Positions 24,728-36,059 of a stretch of 64,000 bases of DNA are shown one piece after another. This DNA comes from Nymphaea colorata (lineage: Eukaryota > Streptophyta > Magnoliopsida > Nymphaeales > Nymphaeaceae). Numbering within the stretch: the stretch's first letter is position 1; each line of letters opens with the position of its first letter. The stretch spans positions 186,001-250,000 of the forward strand of contig NC_045144.1 of assembly GCF_008831285.2 (NCBI RefSeq), given 5' to 3'. The notes below the pieces were generated by a model. It was not told the DNA's origin, searched no databases, and saw nothing but the letters and a program-made list of their open reading frames with translations. Made by a program: the position numbers and the translations under genes.

Positions 24728-26122
24728 GCCATTTTTTTGAATGTTGTTAGCGGTATGAAGTTGACAGAGACAGCTGGGGATCTTGCAATTGCAGCTGCTA
24801 TTTGCAGTAGGAATGTATTTCTTGATCATCTTGTTACGAGCAAAACTCTTGTTACTCTTTCCATGGATGGCACTGAATTCTGATCGAATGATTATTTCTC
24901 ATACTGTTTTCTGGAAATGTGCTGATAGCTTTTTGGAGTTTCTAATACCTAAGAATGTAGCTTTTATCGGAGAAGTGGAGAAGTTGGTCTTGGTGGCGAG
25001 CTTCGAACGGTATGTGTTTGAAATTGTGTACATTATAATTGCATCCTTTTTCTTTTTGTCATTTAAATGACAATGAAAAATGGTTTTCATTTTAACATAC
25101 ATAACATGTTACCCTTAAAAACATTATTAAAAATATTTCAAACATTGTTTAAGATTATGATTGAGAATGTTGAATGCATGTCGAATGATCGTTAGCACTG
25201 TGTTGACATGTACTGTGCGAACAGCAACCTCCTCCATCTGTTCTCTAGAAAGGTTTTAAGATCAAAGTTTTTGGATGTCCACTATTCTGTATCAATCTGT
25301 TCTTTCGGATGATATCATCTGACAATCACTTTATGAATACCTTGATAACATCAATGAACTTGGCCAAGGGAATCTGTTCATAGTAAAGAGATTTCTAACG
25401 CATGGCTACCATGCCAATCCTAACCTGTTTGCCCCTCTTTTTGTGCTTAAGATATGAGGTGCATTCCTCTCTTAACAGTTAACATTGAACATATGTCCAC
25501 GGTCCTTAGCCTTCTGATTGGTTCCAGCTATCTTTTGATGCTTGGCACCATGACTTAGTAGATTGCATACATTATTACTTCAACGTTGAAAATATCAATG
25601 CATCTCATTTATATCTAAAATGCTGATTTTTGTAAAATCATTTCAAGTGTTTGAGCTGTTTGTCCATTTATTACTTTCTCTAGTTCTTTTGTTTTTTGAG
25701 AAATTAACGTGAATTTTATGTGAGCAATCGACTAGATCTCTTGCTTGTATTTGCTTCAGCTTTTCTGAGGTCTGCATGTAGATTTAACCTCTCATACTTG
25801 CAGTGCACGGCTAAGTGTGCTGTGCTTGGATGATGTCATGTTTTAAGTTAGCCAAATATTCATGCTACTTGATAATGCAAGGACAATTTGGATATTTCGG
25901 GTTGCAAGAATGGATAAGAGGCTTAACGAACTTATTAACTTGCGCAATTTAAGAAGTGCGTTATTCCAAAAGTGGCAGAGAAATCGTTCAAAGCCATTGA
26001 CAAAGTGCGTTATTCCAAAAGTGGCAGAGAAGTCGTTCAAAGCCATTGACACAAGCGGGATAACAACAGTGACTTGTAGCAATCTGAAAGAGGTTCTGAA
26101 CAAAGTATTTCGGACAGATTAA

Positions 26123-26873
26123 GTCCTCCTTTGCACAACTTCCCTCGACGCCTTTGGTGCAGTGTTGTACATAACAACTAAGGCTGCAAATGGGCCAATG
26201 TTATGAAAGGGCTTCACCATTTGCTTTATTTTGGTGCGATGTTCATAAAATTTATGGATACAAATGGATCGGATGTTATGGAGGAGCCTCACCATTTACC
26301 ATTTATTAAATGAATTCAACCATTCTTACTGTACTTGGCCGATCCATATTCAACCCGGTTTCTTCCGTACACTGTACCATACTAAGTGGTTAATTGGAGT
26401 TTCCACCCTGCACTCGATAGCTTTCTTCTGAATGAACGGACTAATACAGACACAGTTTGCTTCCCCTTGATCGTAACTTTTTTTTTTTTAACATTCTGCA
26501 AAATATGAGAAACTGCCAAATATCTTTAATTTTGAGTTGCCATGAGAAACGCGATCACCGATATCTGAAATGGATTAAAATTCAATCAGCGGGCAAACGA
26601 AAACTGGCTCCCAGTTTCCTTGCAGATGATTGGCTCACGATCTTTGTAATGGTAATCATTAAAAGGCTGCAACTTTAATATGTTTCCTTGAATGTTAGCT
26701 GGTACTTCAAGTTCAAGCTAAAACGTGTGTGGACTCCTACGATTTGCAAAGGAGTTTTCACAAAGTAAGACACTTTAATGAAATTATTTTATAAAATAAC
26801 TCTCAATTAACATAATTGAGAGCTCGCGGGAGCTAGGTTGGTTCGCAAAACTATCAAAATCTCTTGATCCGAA
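26123..26873. other. Spacer between convergent RadA and phosphofructokinase relics
   Basis: The two genes converge here. It holds the 3' flanks of both, a poly-T run at about 26468 and a short inverted repeat, CTCTCAATTA...TAATTGAGAG, at about 26800-26822. No exon is recognised. Confidence 0.6.
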
Positions 26874-28509
26874 TTATGACGTCGCCGAGAAATTGCCGTC
26901 CTCACTCAAGGCCTTCCCGTCTGCCAAGAACATTTGTAGATCTTGAATGCTCGACTCTCGCTTACTCTTGGCTTCTTCAATGTCCTCTGGGCTGAGGAAG
27001 CTAGGTTGGTTCGCAGAGGAAAGCAACCTCGCCCACATACGGTCAGTTATACAGACTTGATTCTGCTTCTCAGTCATGCGCTGCAAGATCAGGACAATAA
27101 AAGCCAGAAATGAGATTCGAATAAATTTCAAACTGAAAAGGAAATTTGACACATTAGACAATCGTGGTGTTTTTCAGTCACGGAGGAACTTACGTAGATA
27201 GGTATATAAGCATGCCTGCCGTTAACAGGACCGACAGTGAAGCCCAAGTATCTAGCCATGGTGCCATGGACAGCACTGTGAACGAGAAGCGTGCAATAGA
27301 TGTTGTCTGAAGCATTGCTAGGAATGGCACGAATCAACAAATGCCATCGTTCAAATTTAGTCTTCTAGATCAATCTTTGTTTGCATCCAAAGTTGCTTTA
27401 CTCACATACCTATGTATGTGAGGTTCATTACAATCTTTTCCTTGGCAAAGTGGTCCTGCAATTCAAAGGAAGACGAGTTTATTATGGACCTCAAAGACTA
27501 TTCAACATTGTCACTTACAAGCACTCTGCGTAGGCCTTATCCTCCAGTTGTATAACTTGATCTTGTGAGAAAGCCACAGCCCAACGTCAAGAAGGACCTT
27601 GTTTCCCGAAGCATCCTTGTGTTCCATTTCGCGCAAGTGCTCCTCAATAAGATTCTGCCCACCACCTTCTGCTATAACAATAACCATATGACCATTCTCT
27701 CTGAGTCTGTGCTCTATGAATTCGAAGAGTCCTCCCCCCGGCCCTTCCAAATAGAAGGGAGATTCAGGAATCTGGCAACAGTCCTACCAATCGCAAGAGG
27801 AGTTTGTCAACAACCAGGCAACATTCGACTGGTGCATAAGACACAAGACTTATTAGGTTAAGAAATTTAAAGCATACCACATCTCTGCTAGCCAACGTAG
27901 AGTACATAGCAATAAATCCTGCAGCATCAAATGTATGACGGAATTAATAATCAGATAGAGAAATTCATTCATGAATTGAACCCACTTCAAAAGAGGGGTT
28001 GCATTCTTACGGAGAGAATTCAGACATCTCAAAGAAGGCTCCAACTTCCTATTCGACAGCTACAAAACAATTTGATCTTAGAAAAACTGCACCAAAAGGC
28101 CCGATGGAGTTGCGGCAGTGAGGTGAATTATGAACCTCTTAGAGTTCAAGTTGTATGAACTACACCGCACTTCAATTCAAAGAAAACCTTAACATGAATA
28201 AACCAACAGCATACCAGCCCATCAGCTTGACAAGGCCCACACCATTTTCACCACTTTCAGCTTCAGACATGCGCTGCGTTAATAGCCCTCTGAGCCTCTT
28301 CAACTGCAGTATCGAAACCAAATGATTTGTCAATAACCTGAAACAAAGGACACACAAGAGCCATGTAGCATAAGGATCTACTTGGATGATATCTCCAATG
28401 GAATAAAGAGTGCTTCAATGCCAAGTTGCAAGCATATTACCGCAATCTCATTATCAATAGTCTTTGGAATTCCGGCAACTGAAACTTTAAGACCACGCCT
28501 TTCAATCTC
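26874..28509 (-). pseudogene. Plant ATP-dependent 6-phosphofructokinase, 3' portion (copy A)
   Basis: The enzyme phosphorylates fructose-6-phosphate in glycolysis. Exons, 5' to 3' on the minus strand: 28509-28441 ([18 protein letters not shown]), 28337-28207 ([20 protein letters not shown], then GVGLVKLMGWYA), 27920-27878 (FIAMYSTLASRDV), 27783-27556 ([18 protein letters not shown], then [14 protein letters not shown]), 27455-27410 (DHFAKEKIVMNLTYI), about 27350-27194 ([17 protein letters not shown]) and 27080-26874 ([17 protein letters not shown] to the stop). The catalytic Asp of TIDN is kept, but the following Asp is Glu. The MGR motif Arg, a substrate contact, is Trp. A one-base insertion follows NAAHV, two donors lack a G, and the 5' exons with the GGDGT loop are absent. 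It is a pseudogene. Confidence 0.88.
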
Positions 28510-29713
28510 CTGCAGGGAAGAAAGTCCAGAAGTTTAATATTCATGTTACCATAATGCGGTGCAATAAACTACGGTGACTCCATGACCAAGTAACATGAAA
28601 AGATAAGTGCAGCGACAAGAGGTTTTATTCCAAACGATGAATTTAGGTTAGAAAGGAAAATACCTGCAGGTATCATGACAACTTGCCCTATCTTATTGTA
28701 AATTAGTAGTTATAGTTTATACATGGCATGAGGTTTCATAGTATATTTTATCTTTTCATATGCCAACAACTGAAATACTGCACCTTTCTTGGACTACCAT
28801 TAGGTGGAAAAATATGCATTCATATAGCACAATCACCAAGACATCTATTGCACTCTTCAAAAACAAGAACGAATAGGTGGCAGCAAATTTCTGAAAAATT
28901 TTCTCCACATGCAAATGGGAAGATTAGTTGGTGACATGAAACGAACGTCTCGCATTTGCAAGAGATACTAATCAAATGTTCAACATAGGCAGGAAGAAGC
29001 GAAATGATATACACAAACAAGATTAAAATATTCAACATAAATACACCATGCAACGTAGATAGCTTCTTGTTATCTACATGAGAAAGGAACTTATGAACAA
29101 GACCTCATCTATCAATGTTTAACCAAGCTAACAGCCTTCAGTAAACAAGCCAGATTATAAAGTTGCAGGAGCATGCAAAGACTTTCTTCATCCAAACAGC
29201 ATACAAGAACGAAAAAAATCCCAAACCACAAATGCAACCTAAATCAAGATATTTTTCTCTTTCTTCATCTTAAGAAAGAAAAAAGCTCACAATTGTGAGA
29301 CATCAAAAAAATTATCTTGATCACAAGGATGCAGCAATCCATTTGGGGTTTGGCAATTGTAATAGAGATAAAAATATCAGTTCCATATAAAGAGATACAA
29401 AGCTAGAAGCAGAATCACATCAGTTTGATACAAGCTCCAACCACTTGGACATCTGTAATTGGGTCAACACTAAATAATCACAGGTCATTCTTTTACATTA
29501 GATCATCTAACCACTTGGACCTGGGAGATTGTCCATTCAGCTATAAATAGGGTACAAGTCATATTCAGCTATAAAATAGCCTACAAGTCATGGAAATATG
29601 TTGCATGTCATAGGCCAACTAATTTTTTCATTCTCTACTCTCTCTTCAACCTTGAAAATTTCAGCAATCAAAAGTTCTATTTGGCCAATTCTTCAGGGAA
29701 AGAAAAAATGAGT
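28510..29713. other. Region between phosphofructokinase and carrier relics
   Basis: The missing 5' phosphofructokinase exons would be expected here, but I find no GGDGT motif in any frame on the minus strand. A duplicated ACCACTTGGAC word (about 29437 and 29510) and a CAGCTATAAA repeat near 29538-29575 are the only internal structure noticed. Confidence 0.5.
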
Positions 29714-29892
29714 TTATTTACATGGAAGATTCCGTGCCCAAAGTGGAGCAAGACCCCTGTAGAAGCTGCAGTTACAAAGGCATTTAGCAATTAGAATCAA
29801 AGAGATGAACTCAAAGTCTGAAACCATCTTCAGATATACACAAATAACTTCGAGCAATGAACAAAGAAGCTCCTCCTTACCCTGGCAGGCCT
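29714..29892 (-). pseudogene. Mitochondrial phosphate carrier fragment (copy A), cut by the gap
   Basis: It contains the 3' exon (about 29765-29714, FYRGLAPLWARNLP then a stop) and the first dozen bases of the next exon before the N run begins. It is equivalent to 50461-50640 in copy B, where the rest of the gene is readable. Confidence 0.75.
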
Positions 29893-29992
29893 NNNNNNNN
29901 NNNNNNNNNNNNNNNNNNNNNNNNNNNNNNNNNNNNNNNNNNNNNNNNNNNNNNNNNNNNNNNNNNNNNNNNNNNNNNNNNNNNNNNNNNNN
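29893..29992. other. Assembly gap of exactly 100 N
   Basis: One hundred consecutive N, the usual placeholder for a gap of unknown size. It falls inside an exon of the phosphate-carrier relic, at the end of duplicated copy A. The sequence to its right has no counterpart in copy B. Confidence 0.99.
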
Positions 29993-30360
29993 AGGCTATA
30001 CGATATAGCACTAGACACTGCCAGGGGAATTGAGTATCTACAGCAAGGCTGTGACCGAAGAATCATCCACTTTGACATCAAGCCACATAACATTCTTCTA
30101 AACAGTGACTTTACACCAAAGATTTCTGATTTTTGGCCTAGCAAAATCATTTTGTAAGGAGAGAAACAGTGTAACTATTACAGAAGGCAAAGGCACAATC
30201 GGTTATATTGCTCCCGAATTATTTTATGGGAATTCCAAGCATGTCTCACATAAAACTGATGTTTCATAGCATTGGAATGCTACTGATGGCGGTGATTGGG
30301 ATGAAAGAAAAGTTTGGTCCCACTGATGGGGCTTCTAGTGAAGGGTATTTTCCTCAATAG
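29993..30360 (+). pseudogene. Lr10-type (LRK10-like) receptor kinase, kinase-domain fragment
   Basis: These are plasma-membrane receptor kinases linked to pathogen responses. From the gap edge the frame reads [15 protein letters not shown], then [13 protein letters not shown], the catalytic loop HFDIKPHN of this subfamily. Next is KISDF, where one extra T breaks the frame at the DFG motif (about 30131). The next frame has ITEGKGTIGYIAPEL and HKTDV. A second extra T near 30263 breaks it again before SIGMLLMAVIGM, and the trace ends SEGYFPQ. The 5' side is lost in the gap. It is a pseudogene fragment with no neighbouring exons recognised. Confidence 0.85.
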
Positions 30361-31820
30361 CCAGCAGGTGATTGCGATCAACACCACTTTTAGATTCTAC
30401 AAAATGTCAGCCATTTTTTCGGAAGACGGTCAACTTTATCTGAGACGTGGAAGAACAGGGCACTGCTTTGCCTTTTTGAGGCGGGGTTGAGAAACATACA
30501 CCAAGTTTTACGTGTGAAGCATAAATCCGTAAGCAAGAACTATGGTTCCTTGGATTAAAGCGTATTCTAGTTAATATCAGTCAATTCATCTTCCTTCGCT
30601 TCTACTTTCACCCATCAGCCCCTTCACTTAATTATCAATGCTTTCTACTCTAATATGCGTCCCCATCGAAATATCGGATTAAGATTCTCACTATTGCTGC
30701 CAATAGAGTGGAGACAGAGTAGATGTTGGGCTGTTGACCTTATTGTAGTATTGTTAAAAATTGAAAGGTATAACAAATGAAGTAGTGAACTGTGGGATTC
30801 ATCGATTCAACAGAATCGGCCATGAATTGCCAAATATATTATCTATTCAAAAAGTAAACGAACAATTGATTCAACAAACTCTGAACTCTGAGTGCAGCCC
30901 ATCTCCCGCGACAGGTTGATGTTCCACGGAACCATTCTGAAAGACCGAGGGCGTTGAACTAGGCTGCCTCTCCCTCTGTTCAGACAGTTTGACGGTGAGT
31001 CCCGCTGTTATGCCTGCAACTCTTCAGAAAGGCAGTTTATGAAATTTTTAAAACTAAAGTGTTTCTCCAAAATATTTCGGTCAATTTTGAAAGTTTGTCG
31101 AGAGGGTAGGTTTATCGAGCCCTACCCATGTCTTTCCTTCTTCAGTGCGGACAGAATTGCTGCCCGTTAGGGCAGAGTCTTTGCTCGTGGAGAAGGCTCC
31201 TCTTCCTCTCGCAGAAGCTCTCCCGCAATGCAGCTGCTCATTCTCGTAGCGCATGTCTGCATCAGCTCCTCTTCCGCATCTCTGTCGAGGTAAGGCGCAG
31301 GCTTGCCTCTTTCTATCCGTTTCATTCTCACGTCTTCCTGTGTTTCCTGTCTGCCTTTCCCCAAATCGCAGCCCTAGTCGTCTTCTTCACCCGGGTCGTT
31401 TGAGATATGCTTTATCTTTGAAAAAGTAGATGATATTTGTTTCTAAGCCCAACTGATTGAGTCATTGAATATCATACGGTGGCCAAAATTTATTGGATCT
31501 TTGTTGCCTTTTCTGTATTTGAGGAACATTGTGATCACTATCCTCATTAGCTTGCTCACACAGGACGGTAAGGGTTCTCCTTGAGATTCAGACAAATCGC
31601 CGATTTGCAGAGGCAGACCCAGCTATGCATCCGGCTGCCCTCCTCTTTCCAAACCCTCTCCTCTTTTAAGTCTGCCCACTTCCATTTCCTTCGTATTAAA
31701 ACATGTCATATCATATCATAGAGCTCTTGGCTCCCTTCACTTTGAACCCCACATAGGATTTGCCAAGTTGGACAAGTTTCATATACTAATAGGTAACTGA
31801 ATTATGAGGATTGTTAATTT
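30361..31820. other. Unassigned intergenic DNA
   Basis: GC content rises around 30900-31400. A 91-codon frame at 31128-31403 has no recognisable domain and may be chance. About 50 bp at 31425-31475 (TTTGTTTCTAAGCCCAACTG) recurs at about 36967-37015. Confidence 0.45.
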
Positions 31821-32155
31821 TGTTGGAGAACGTGCGCTGAAGGCTTCACTGGTTGTGTCCCTTCATTCCCAAACTTCTTCACCATGCACCTCTTTATTTC
31901 GCACCCATTCAAGAGCCAGAGCGGTTTCAATAGTTGAAAAATTTTTGAGGATCAGTCCCTGCTCACCTTCAATGTTAAGCACCTGTGTTCGTGTCCATTG
32001 ATGGTAGCCGTTAGCCAAAGTGATTATCCATCTTCATTCTTCATTCTTCATTCTTCATTCTTCTCTCGTTGTGTATCATGACAAGAACCGATAAGCATCT
32101 GACCGGTTTATATCTACGTGTGAACTTGTGCTTGTGAATCTAGATTCTTTCAACA
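31821..32155 (+). repeat. Candidate 5' LTR of a further truncated Copia-like element
   Basis: TGTTGGAGAACG at 31821 to TTCTTTCAACA at 32155 gives TG...CA ends with TGTTG/CAACA inverted termini. It is followed six bases later by TGGTAGCAGAGCCAG (32162-32176), a tRNA-Met-type primer-binding site. Inside are four or more copies of a TTCATTC heptamer at about 32032-32062. A short gag-like start (MSSLFGTVLETSRYLSTVQI) begins at about 32192 and then breaks. The right LTR end is well supported, the left end less so. Confidence 0.5.
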
Positions 32156-32176
32156 AACAATTGGTAGCAGAGCCAG

Positions 32177-34024
32177 TTAATGCCCTATATCATGTCTTCT
32201 TTGTTTGGAACCGTACTAGAGACCAGTAGATATCTGTCCACCGTACAGATCAACGACGGCATCTAACCGGCAGTCTCCCCCACATAGGGGATCTCTCTTT
32301 TTGTGCCCTTAAGCTCCTTTCTTTTATTAGAGACCTCATTGAAGCAGTAAATATGGTTAAACTGATGATAGAAAGATGATTCCTTGTTGTCTTCTTTCTG
32401 CTCCTCTTCCCTTTAATGATTATTAAATTGTCTCTCTTAATCTTTAAATACTGAAACCCCACCAATTGATCACAATTTTTTTTTTAAAATATAAAAAGCT
32501 ATTGACCCACAGATCTCTTCTCACAGCGTTTCTCTACTGTGACTCCATTGTTAGGTACTGGAAAGGCTCAATCACTAGCATTTGCTCCAGTAGCAGATTT
32601 TCATATCCGAAAGGGCACTTATATATATATATGTACATATACATACATTCATACATACAAATGTTTGAATATGTTAATGTGAAAATAAAGAAACATTGAA
32701 GGGCTGATGTGGGCAGTTCATATGTGGCTCCGTCACTGATTTGCATTCAGTTTCAATCAGTATGGATGGTTTTTCAGTCTTTGCTCCTGGATCTCATTCT
32801 AATGCATTAGTTTTGCGGTATTACGATTTGTTGGATGCTCTTTTAAGAATTTTGAAATTTTAATTAGAAAGCCGTTTTTATATTTAAATGTTAACATAAA
32901 TACAGTAAAATACTATTGGCTTGTATGATCAAAGTATCAAAATAAAAAAGGCTGCATATTGTTAAAGTCAATGCATTATAGCAGATGTGATCATCTCGCT
33001 ATCAAAATTGTTGCTGTCAGCCTGTGACCTATTGGTCACAGCGACACCTTCTAGCTATGAACTAGCGTGCTTTGGAAAAGGGTCTCCTTACAACTTGGAT
33101 GTTATATGAATATCGGACTTTCCTACGTTGTCGCTTTTCTTTGTTGGCTGCTAAATACCTTCATCTGTTTAGTTATAATTGGGCCTGTCTATTGTACTTC
33201 CTAGCATTAATGACATTTTTGGCTTTCAAATCGTATGGTTTCTTCCCTATCTTGACTAGTTCTAAATATTGCTTAGATCTTTCCTATAATTCTACTTTTC
33301 TTGTATTTGCAGTTATGACTTGTGACCTAATTCTGCTGATGGCGGGTCAAATTTGTTGTGAGAAAGGGAAGGCTCAATGAGGCAGAGCATTGTTGTAGAC
33401 AGGCTTTAGCAGTCGTTATCGGGTATGCATTTTTTTCCTTTTTTTCTTTCTTTCCTTCTTAATTGGTGGACTGCACTTGTCTAAGACAGTCTTATTGTCA
33501 AAAAATGTTTCCCCTTAATGCAGCACCAATTAATTGTCAGGTAACCTTTGGGAATACGATGAAGGTTGATGGTCCATTACAAGAAGTGAGTTACTCTGTT
33601 CTTTGAAGAGGAAATCTGTTTTCTATAAATTCTATAGAATAACATAGTGTGATTTCTTCTTTTTATTTGTATTATTTGTGCCCTGTGTGCTTGAGTGTTG
33701 TATATTCATCTTTGGTGCAAGCATTTTGTGTTTTGATATTCTTGCATGTGATTATAGTTTTCTGAAATTTGTGGGTTTTTTACTGACCTTTAATAGTTTA
33801 ATTAGGAAAAATTGTTTTTGAGAACTTTTATTTTGTTTCTACTTTGTACAGAAATGGGAAGAATAAAAAAATACCAAAATTGTTCAATAATTCTGAATTT
33901 TGGTTTTCTAAAATCCTCTACTTCTGTAGGGTAAAAAATCCTTAGTTTCATATCGGTTCTTTACAATATAATGTCTTTTTAACCCAGATTTGTGAACCTG
34001 TCAGAAGTCGAAAGTCTGCCTCTT
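32177..34024. other. Unassigned AT-rich intergenic DNA
   Basis: Contains a short (TA)n at about 32621-32632 and poly-T runs. A 102-codon plus-strand frame at 33072-33380 is hydrophobic but matches no family I know. Confidence 0.5.
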
Positions 34025-35325
34025 ACTCAGTCTACCCATCTTGTTTTGCATTCACCCATCTCTTTAGAGAGTAGAGTTCATGCCTCCTCGTGATATACCA
34101 TTTGATGTCAAGAACAGTTGTAAAGTAAAAAAAAATTTAATTTTGTTTAAAAACATTTTAAAAATGTCTTCGCTCATAATGATATGTCTTTGCTTTACTC
34201 TTAGTATCTTCTCGAGTAGGAGAAACTTTCATGTCTTTGTTGTCAAGCAATGGAAGAGGAAAGCTGAAAAAATCCTGGATCTGAACAGTAAGGAAAACTC
34301 CTATGAAGCTGAGAAAGTTAAGACTAGGAAATGCTATTGACTCTGGTGTTCAAACATTTGCAAGGATTTAACATGAATATATACTGGAGAGAAGCCACAA
34401 TGCTCTGTAAGATCTTGGCAGGTAGCAAAATGAGTGTTGAGAGATGGGCTCAGGGCTTGTGTAGTTGTTCCTCTGAGTCAGTAATCAAGAGTACCGGGTA
34501 GGCATAAAGCTGATTTATGTCTATTTCACGAAAATAATGACTTACGAACCTTTCCTCGTCGAAAACCCATAAGGTGAAGCGGGTTGGACATCTGACAAAG
34601 CTACACATAACAACCAAAGCGGTGGAGCTTCGTAGTAACCTTTGAGGTGGTGAGGTATTCCCTTGAAGGTGAAGGTCGCCTGAAAAAAAAAATCAAAGAA
34701 AAAAAAAAGCAAAAAGCTAAATGCAAAAGAAAGAAAAACAAAAAAACTAAGAAAAAACAAAAACAAAAGGTGCCTGCCAAGAGATGAAAGACATGAAGTT
34801 TGAACTCGTAGGAATTGAATGTAACGATCTTTGTGGATGTGCGAATTTGGGGTCAATATCTGCTCCTTTTTTTTATTAGCTAAGATGTCGAGGATGATTC
34901 CTTTGTGGTCACATTTTGGAAATTGAAAGATTATCCCTTCTAGAGGTTCGACGACATTGATGCAAAATGAATCCAAATCCTTGTATGGTACTATGGATAA
35001 GTGAATGACATATTACTTGCACAACACGAGCACTCAAGCTTATGAGTTAAAGTGATAATTTTGAACTATTTCAAAGTCAAAATTTGACATCTTTGGTTAT
35101 ATTTGGAGGTTTTCTTGCCATACGAGGAACTAACCAATCCCCTTTGGTCTTGAAAGGTGTTTGCCATTTCATTAACAAACTACTAGTCCATTCATGGAAT
35201 AGATGGAACTCTTCAAACCTAGTTCACTTTGTGCTGAATGTGACAATTTGTCCATCTTTTCCTTTGTCTTAGGAGAGGCACATCATTTGGGAACCTGACC
35301 CATAATTCCATCTTAACCGAGTGTC
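34025..35325 (-). repeat. Dispersed repeat DR-A, copy 2
   Basis: A diverged copy of 2720-4020 in the same orientation. It keeps the minus-strand peptides GIPHHLKGYYEAPPLW, VQPASPYGF, EEQLHKP and AHLSTLILLP. Stops and frameshifts differ from copy 1. Confidence 0.6.
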
Positions 35326-35912
35326 TTCAACCCGTTGAAATGTCTTTATCCTGTTTTTCAAAGACATAACCTAGACTTAGGGTTGAGGCTATCATGGAAG
35401 ATCTCTTATCTGTTTTCAAAAGAACTGGTCAATTTTGAACTGTGACGTTTTTGAAAAGTTCTATCCTTTGAAGTTGCATGAATTTTGTTCTTGGCTTCAT
35501 CTAATATTTGTCTTGGCTTGCAATACATGGTTTTGCAAAATGAGGTGGAATTATTCTTCATCGCCACCAACTACCCACCCGTGCCTTTGCTTCGACAGTT
35601 GGGTCCTTTATGGTTTCAGACCAGGTTAGTATTCAGTTTCTTCTTGTGTCATGTTAGTTGAGTGTTATGGATATTTATCATATTTTGACTAATATGTGTT
35701 TTGTTTATCCATAAATGAGGGCAGTATTCAGCATTGGGAAACTGTGGCTTATGGGCCCACTGTTCAAATGTGCATATATTGTGTTTTTATTTTCAGAGCT
35801 AACATGTCAATTCATACAGTTAAAAGCATGCTTTCTTTTTGTCCTCATAGCTAAATCTTAGTTATGAGATCTAATTGCAGGACTTGCCTTTGGTTGCTCA
35901 ATTTTATTGCAG

Positions 35913-36059
35913 GTGGGACATTTGCATTGTACTCACTGATATGCAAGCATGTAAAGCTCTGTCTTCTTCCAAACCAATTTTCATCTGATGCTCGTATCAA
36001 GTTCAACTAAAGGTGCCACCTCCACAGCTTGGGATGTCAATAACGATTAAAGAAAGGAG
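35913..36059 (+). pseudogene. HAK/KUP potassium transporter, single exon
   Basis: HAK/KUP proteins are membrane K+ importers. After the acceptor TTTATTGCAG the exon reads GGTFALYSLICKHVKLCLLP (first G split), then NQFSSDARIKF. One A is missing in an A run, so the frame shifts before LKVPPPQ and SITIKERR. It ends at a good donor, GTATGTGAG. This corresponds to the cytoplasmic loop segment after the second or third membrane helix in the family. I find no other HAK exon within several kb on either side. It is probably an isolated relic, or the other exons have diverged beyond recognition. Confidence 0.78.

Larger units (their letters stand above)
18172..26122 (+). pseudogene. RadA/Sms-type DNA repair protein, 3' half (copy A), split by a Copia insertion
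   Basis: RadA/Sms is a RecA-like ATPase with a Lon-like C-terminal domain that processes recombination intermediates. In plants it is organellar. Exons seen: 18172-18237 (SHRLLWSVKNRFGSTDE), 18686-18826 (LGVFEMSQSGLQAASNP, then VLAGLAISVIIDGSR), 24728-24807 (FLNVVSGMKLTETAGDLAI), 24929-25009 (FLEFLIPKNVAFIGE) and 25901-26122 (KCVIPKVAEKSFKAID to the stop). The ATPase half is absent, and so is the exon expected between 18826 and 24728. Lesions: a donor G missing after 24807, a frameshift near 24980, acceptor CAG changed to CGG before 25901, and a 49-bp tandem duplication at 25954-26051. Copy A also lacks 15 bp (EIFLS region) kept in copy B. It is not functional as read. Confidence 0.85.
16548..29892 (+). 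repeat. Large duplicated block, copy A
   Basis: This block matches 37299-50639 in the same orientation with an offset of about 20.74-20.76 kb. Homology starts at CTATTATATTTG (16548) and is cut at its right end by the N gap. It carries RadA/Sms exons, Copia element E2, phosphofructokinase exons and the first bases of a phosphate-carrier exon. Differences from copy B by eye are about 1% in the first 800 bp, several short indels in the middle (for example 37 bp present in B near 38231), and nearly only homopolymer indels after about 24000. Confidence 0.95.
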
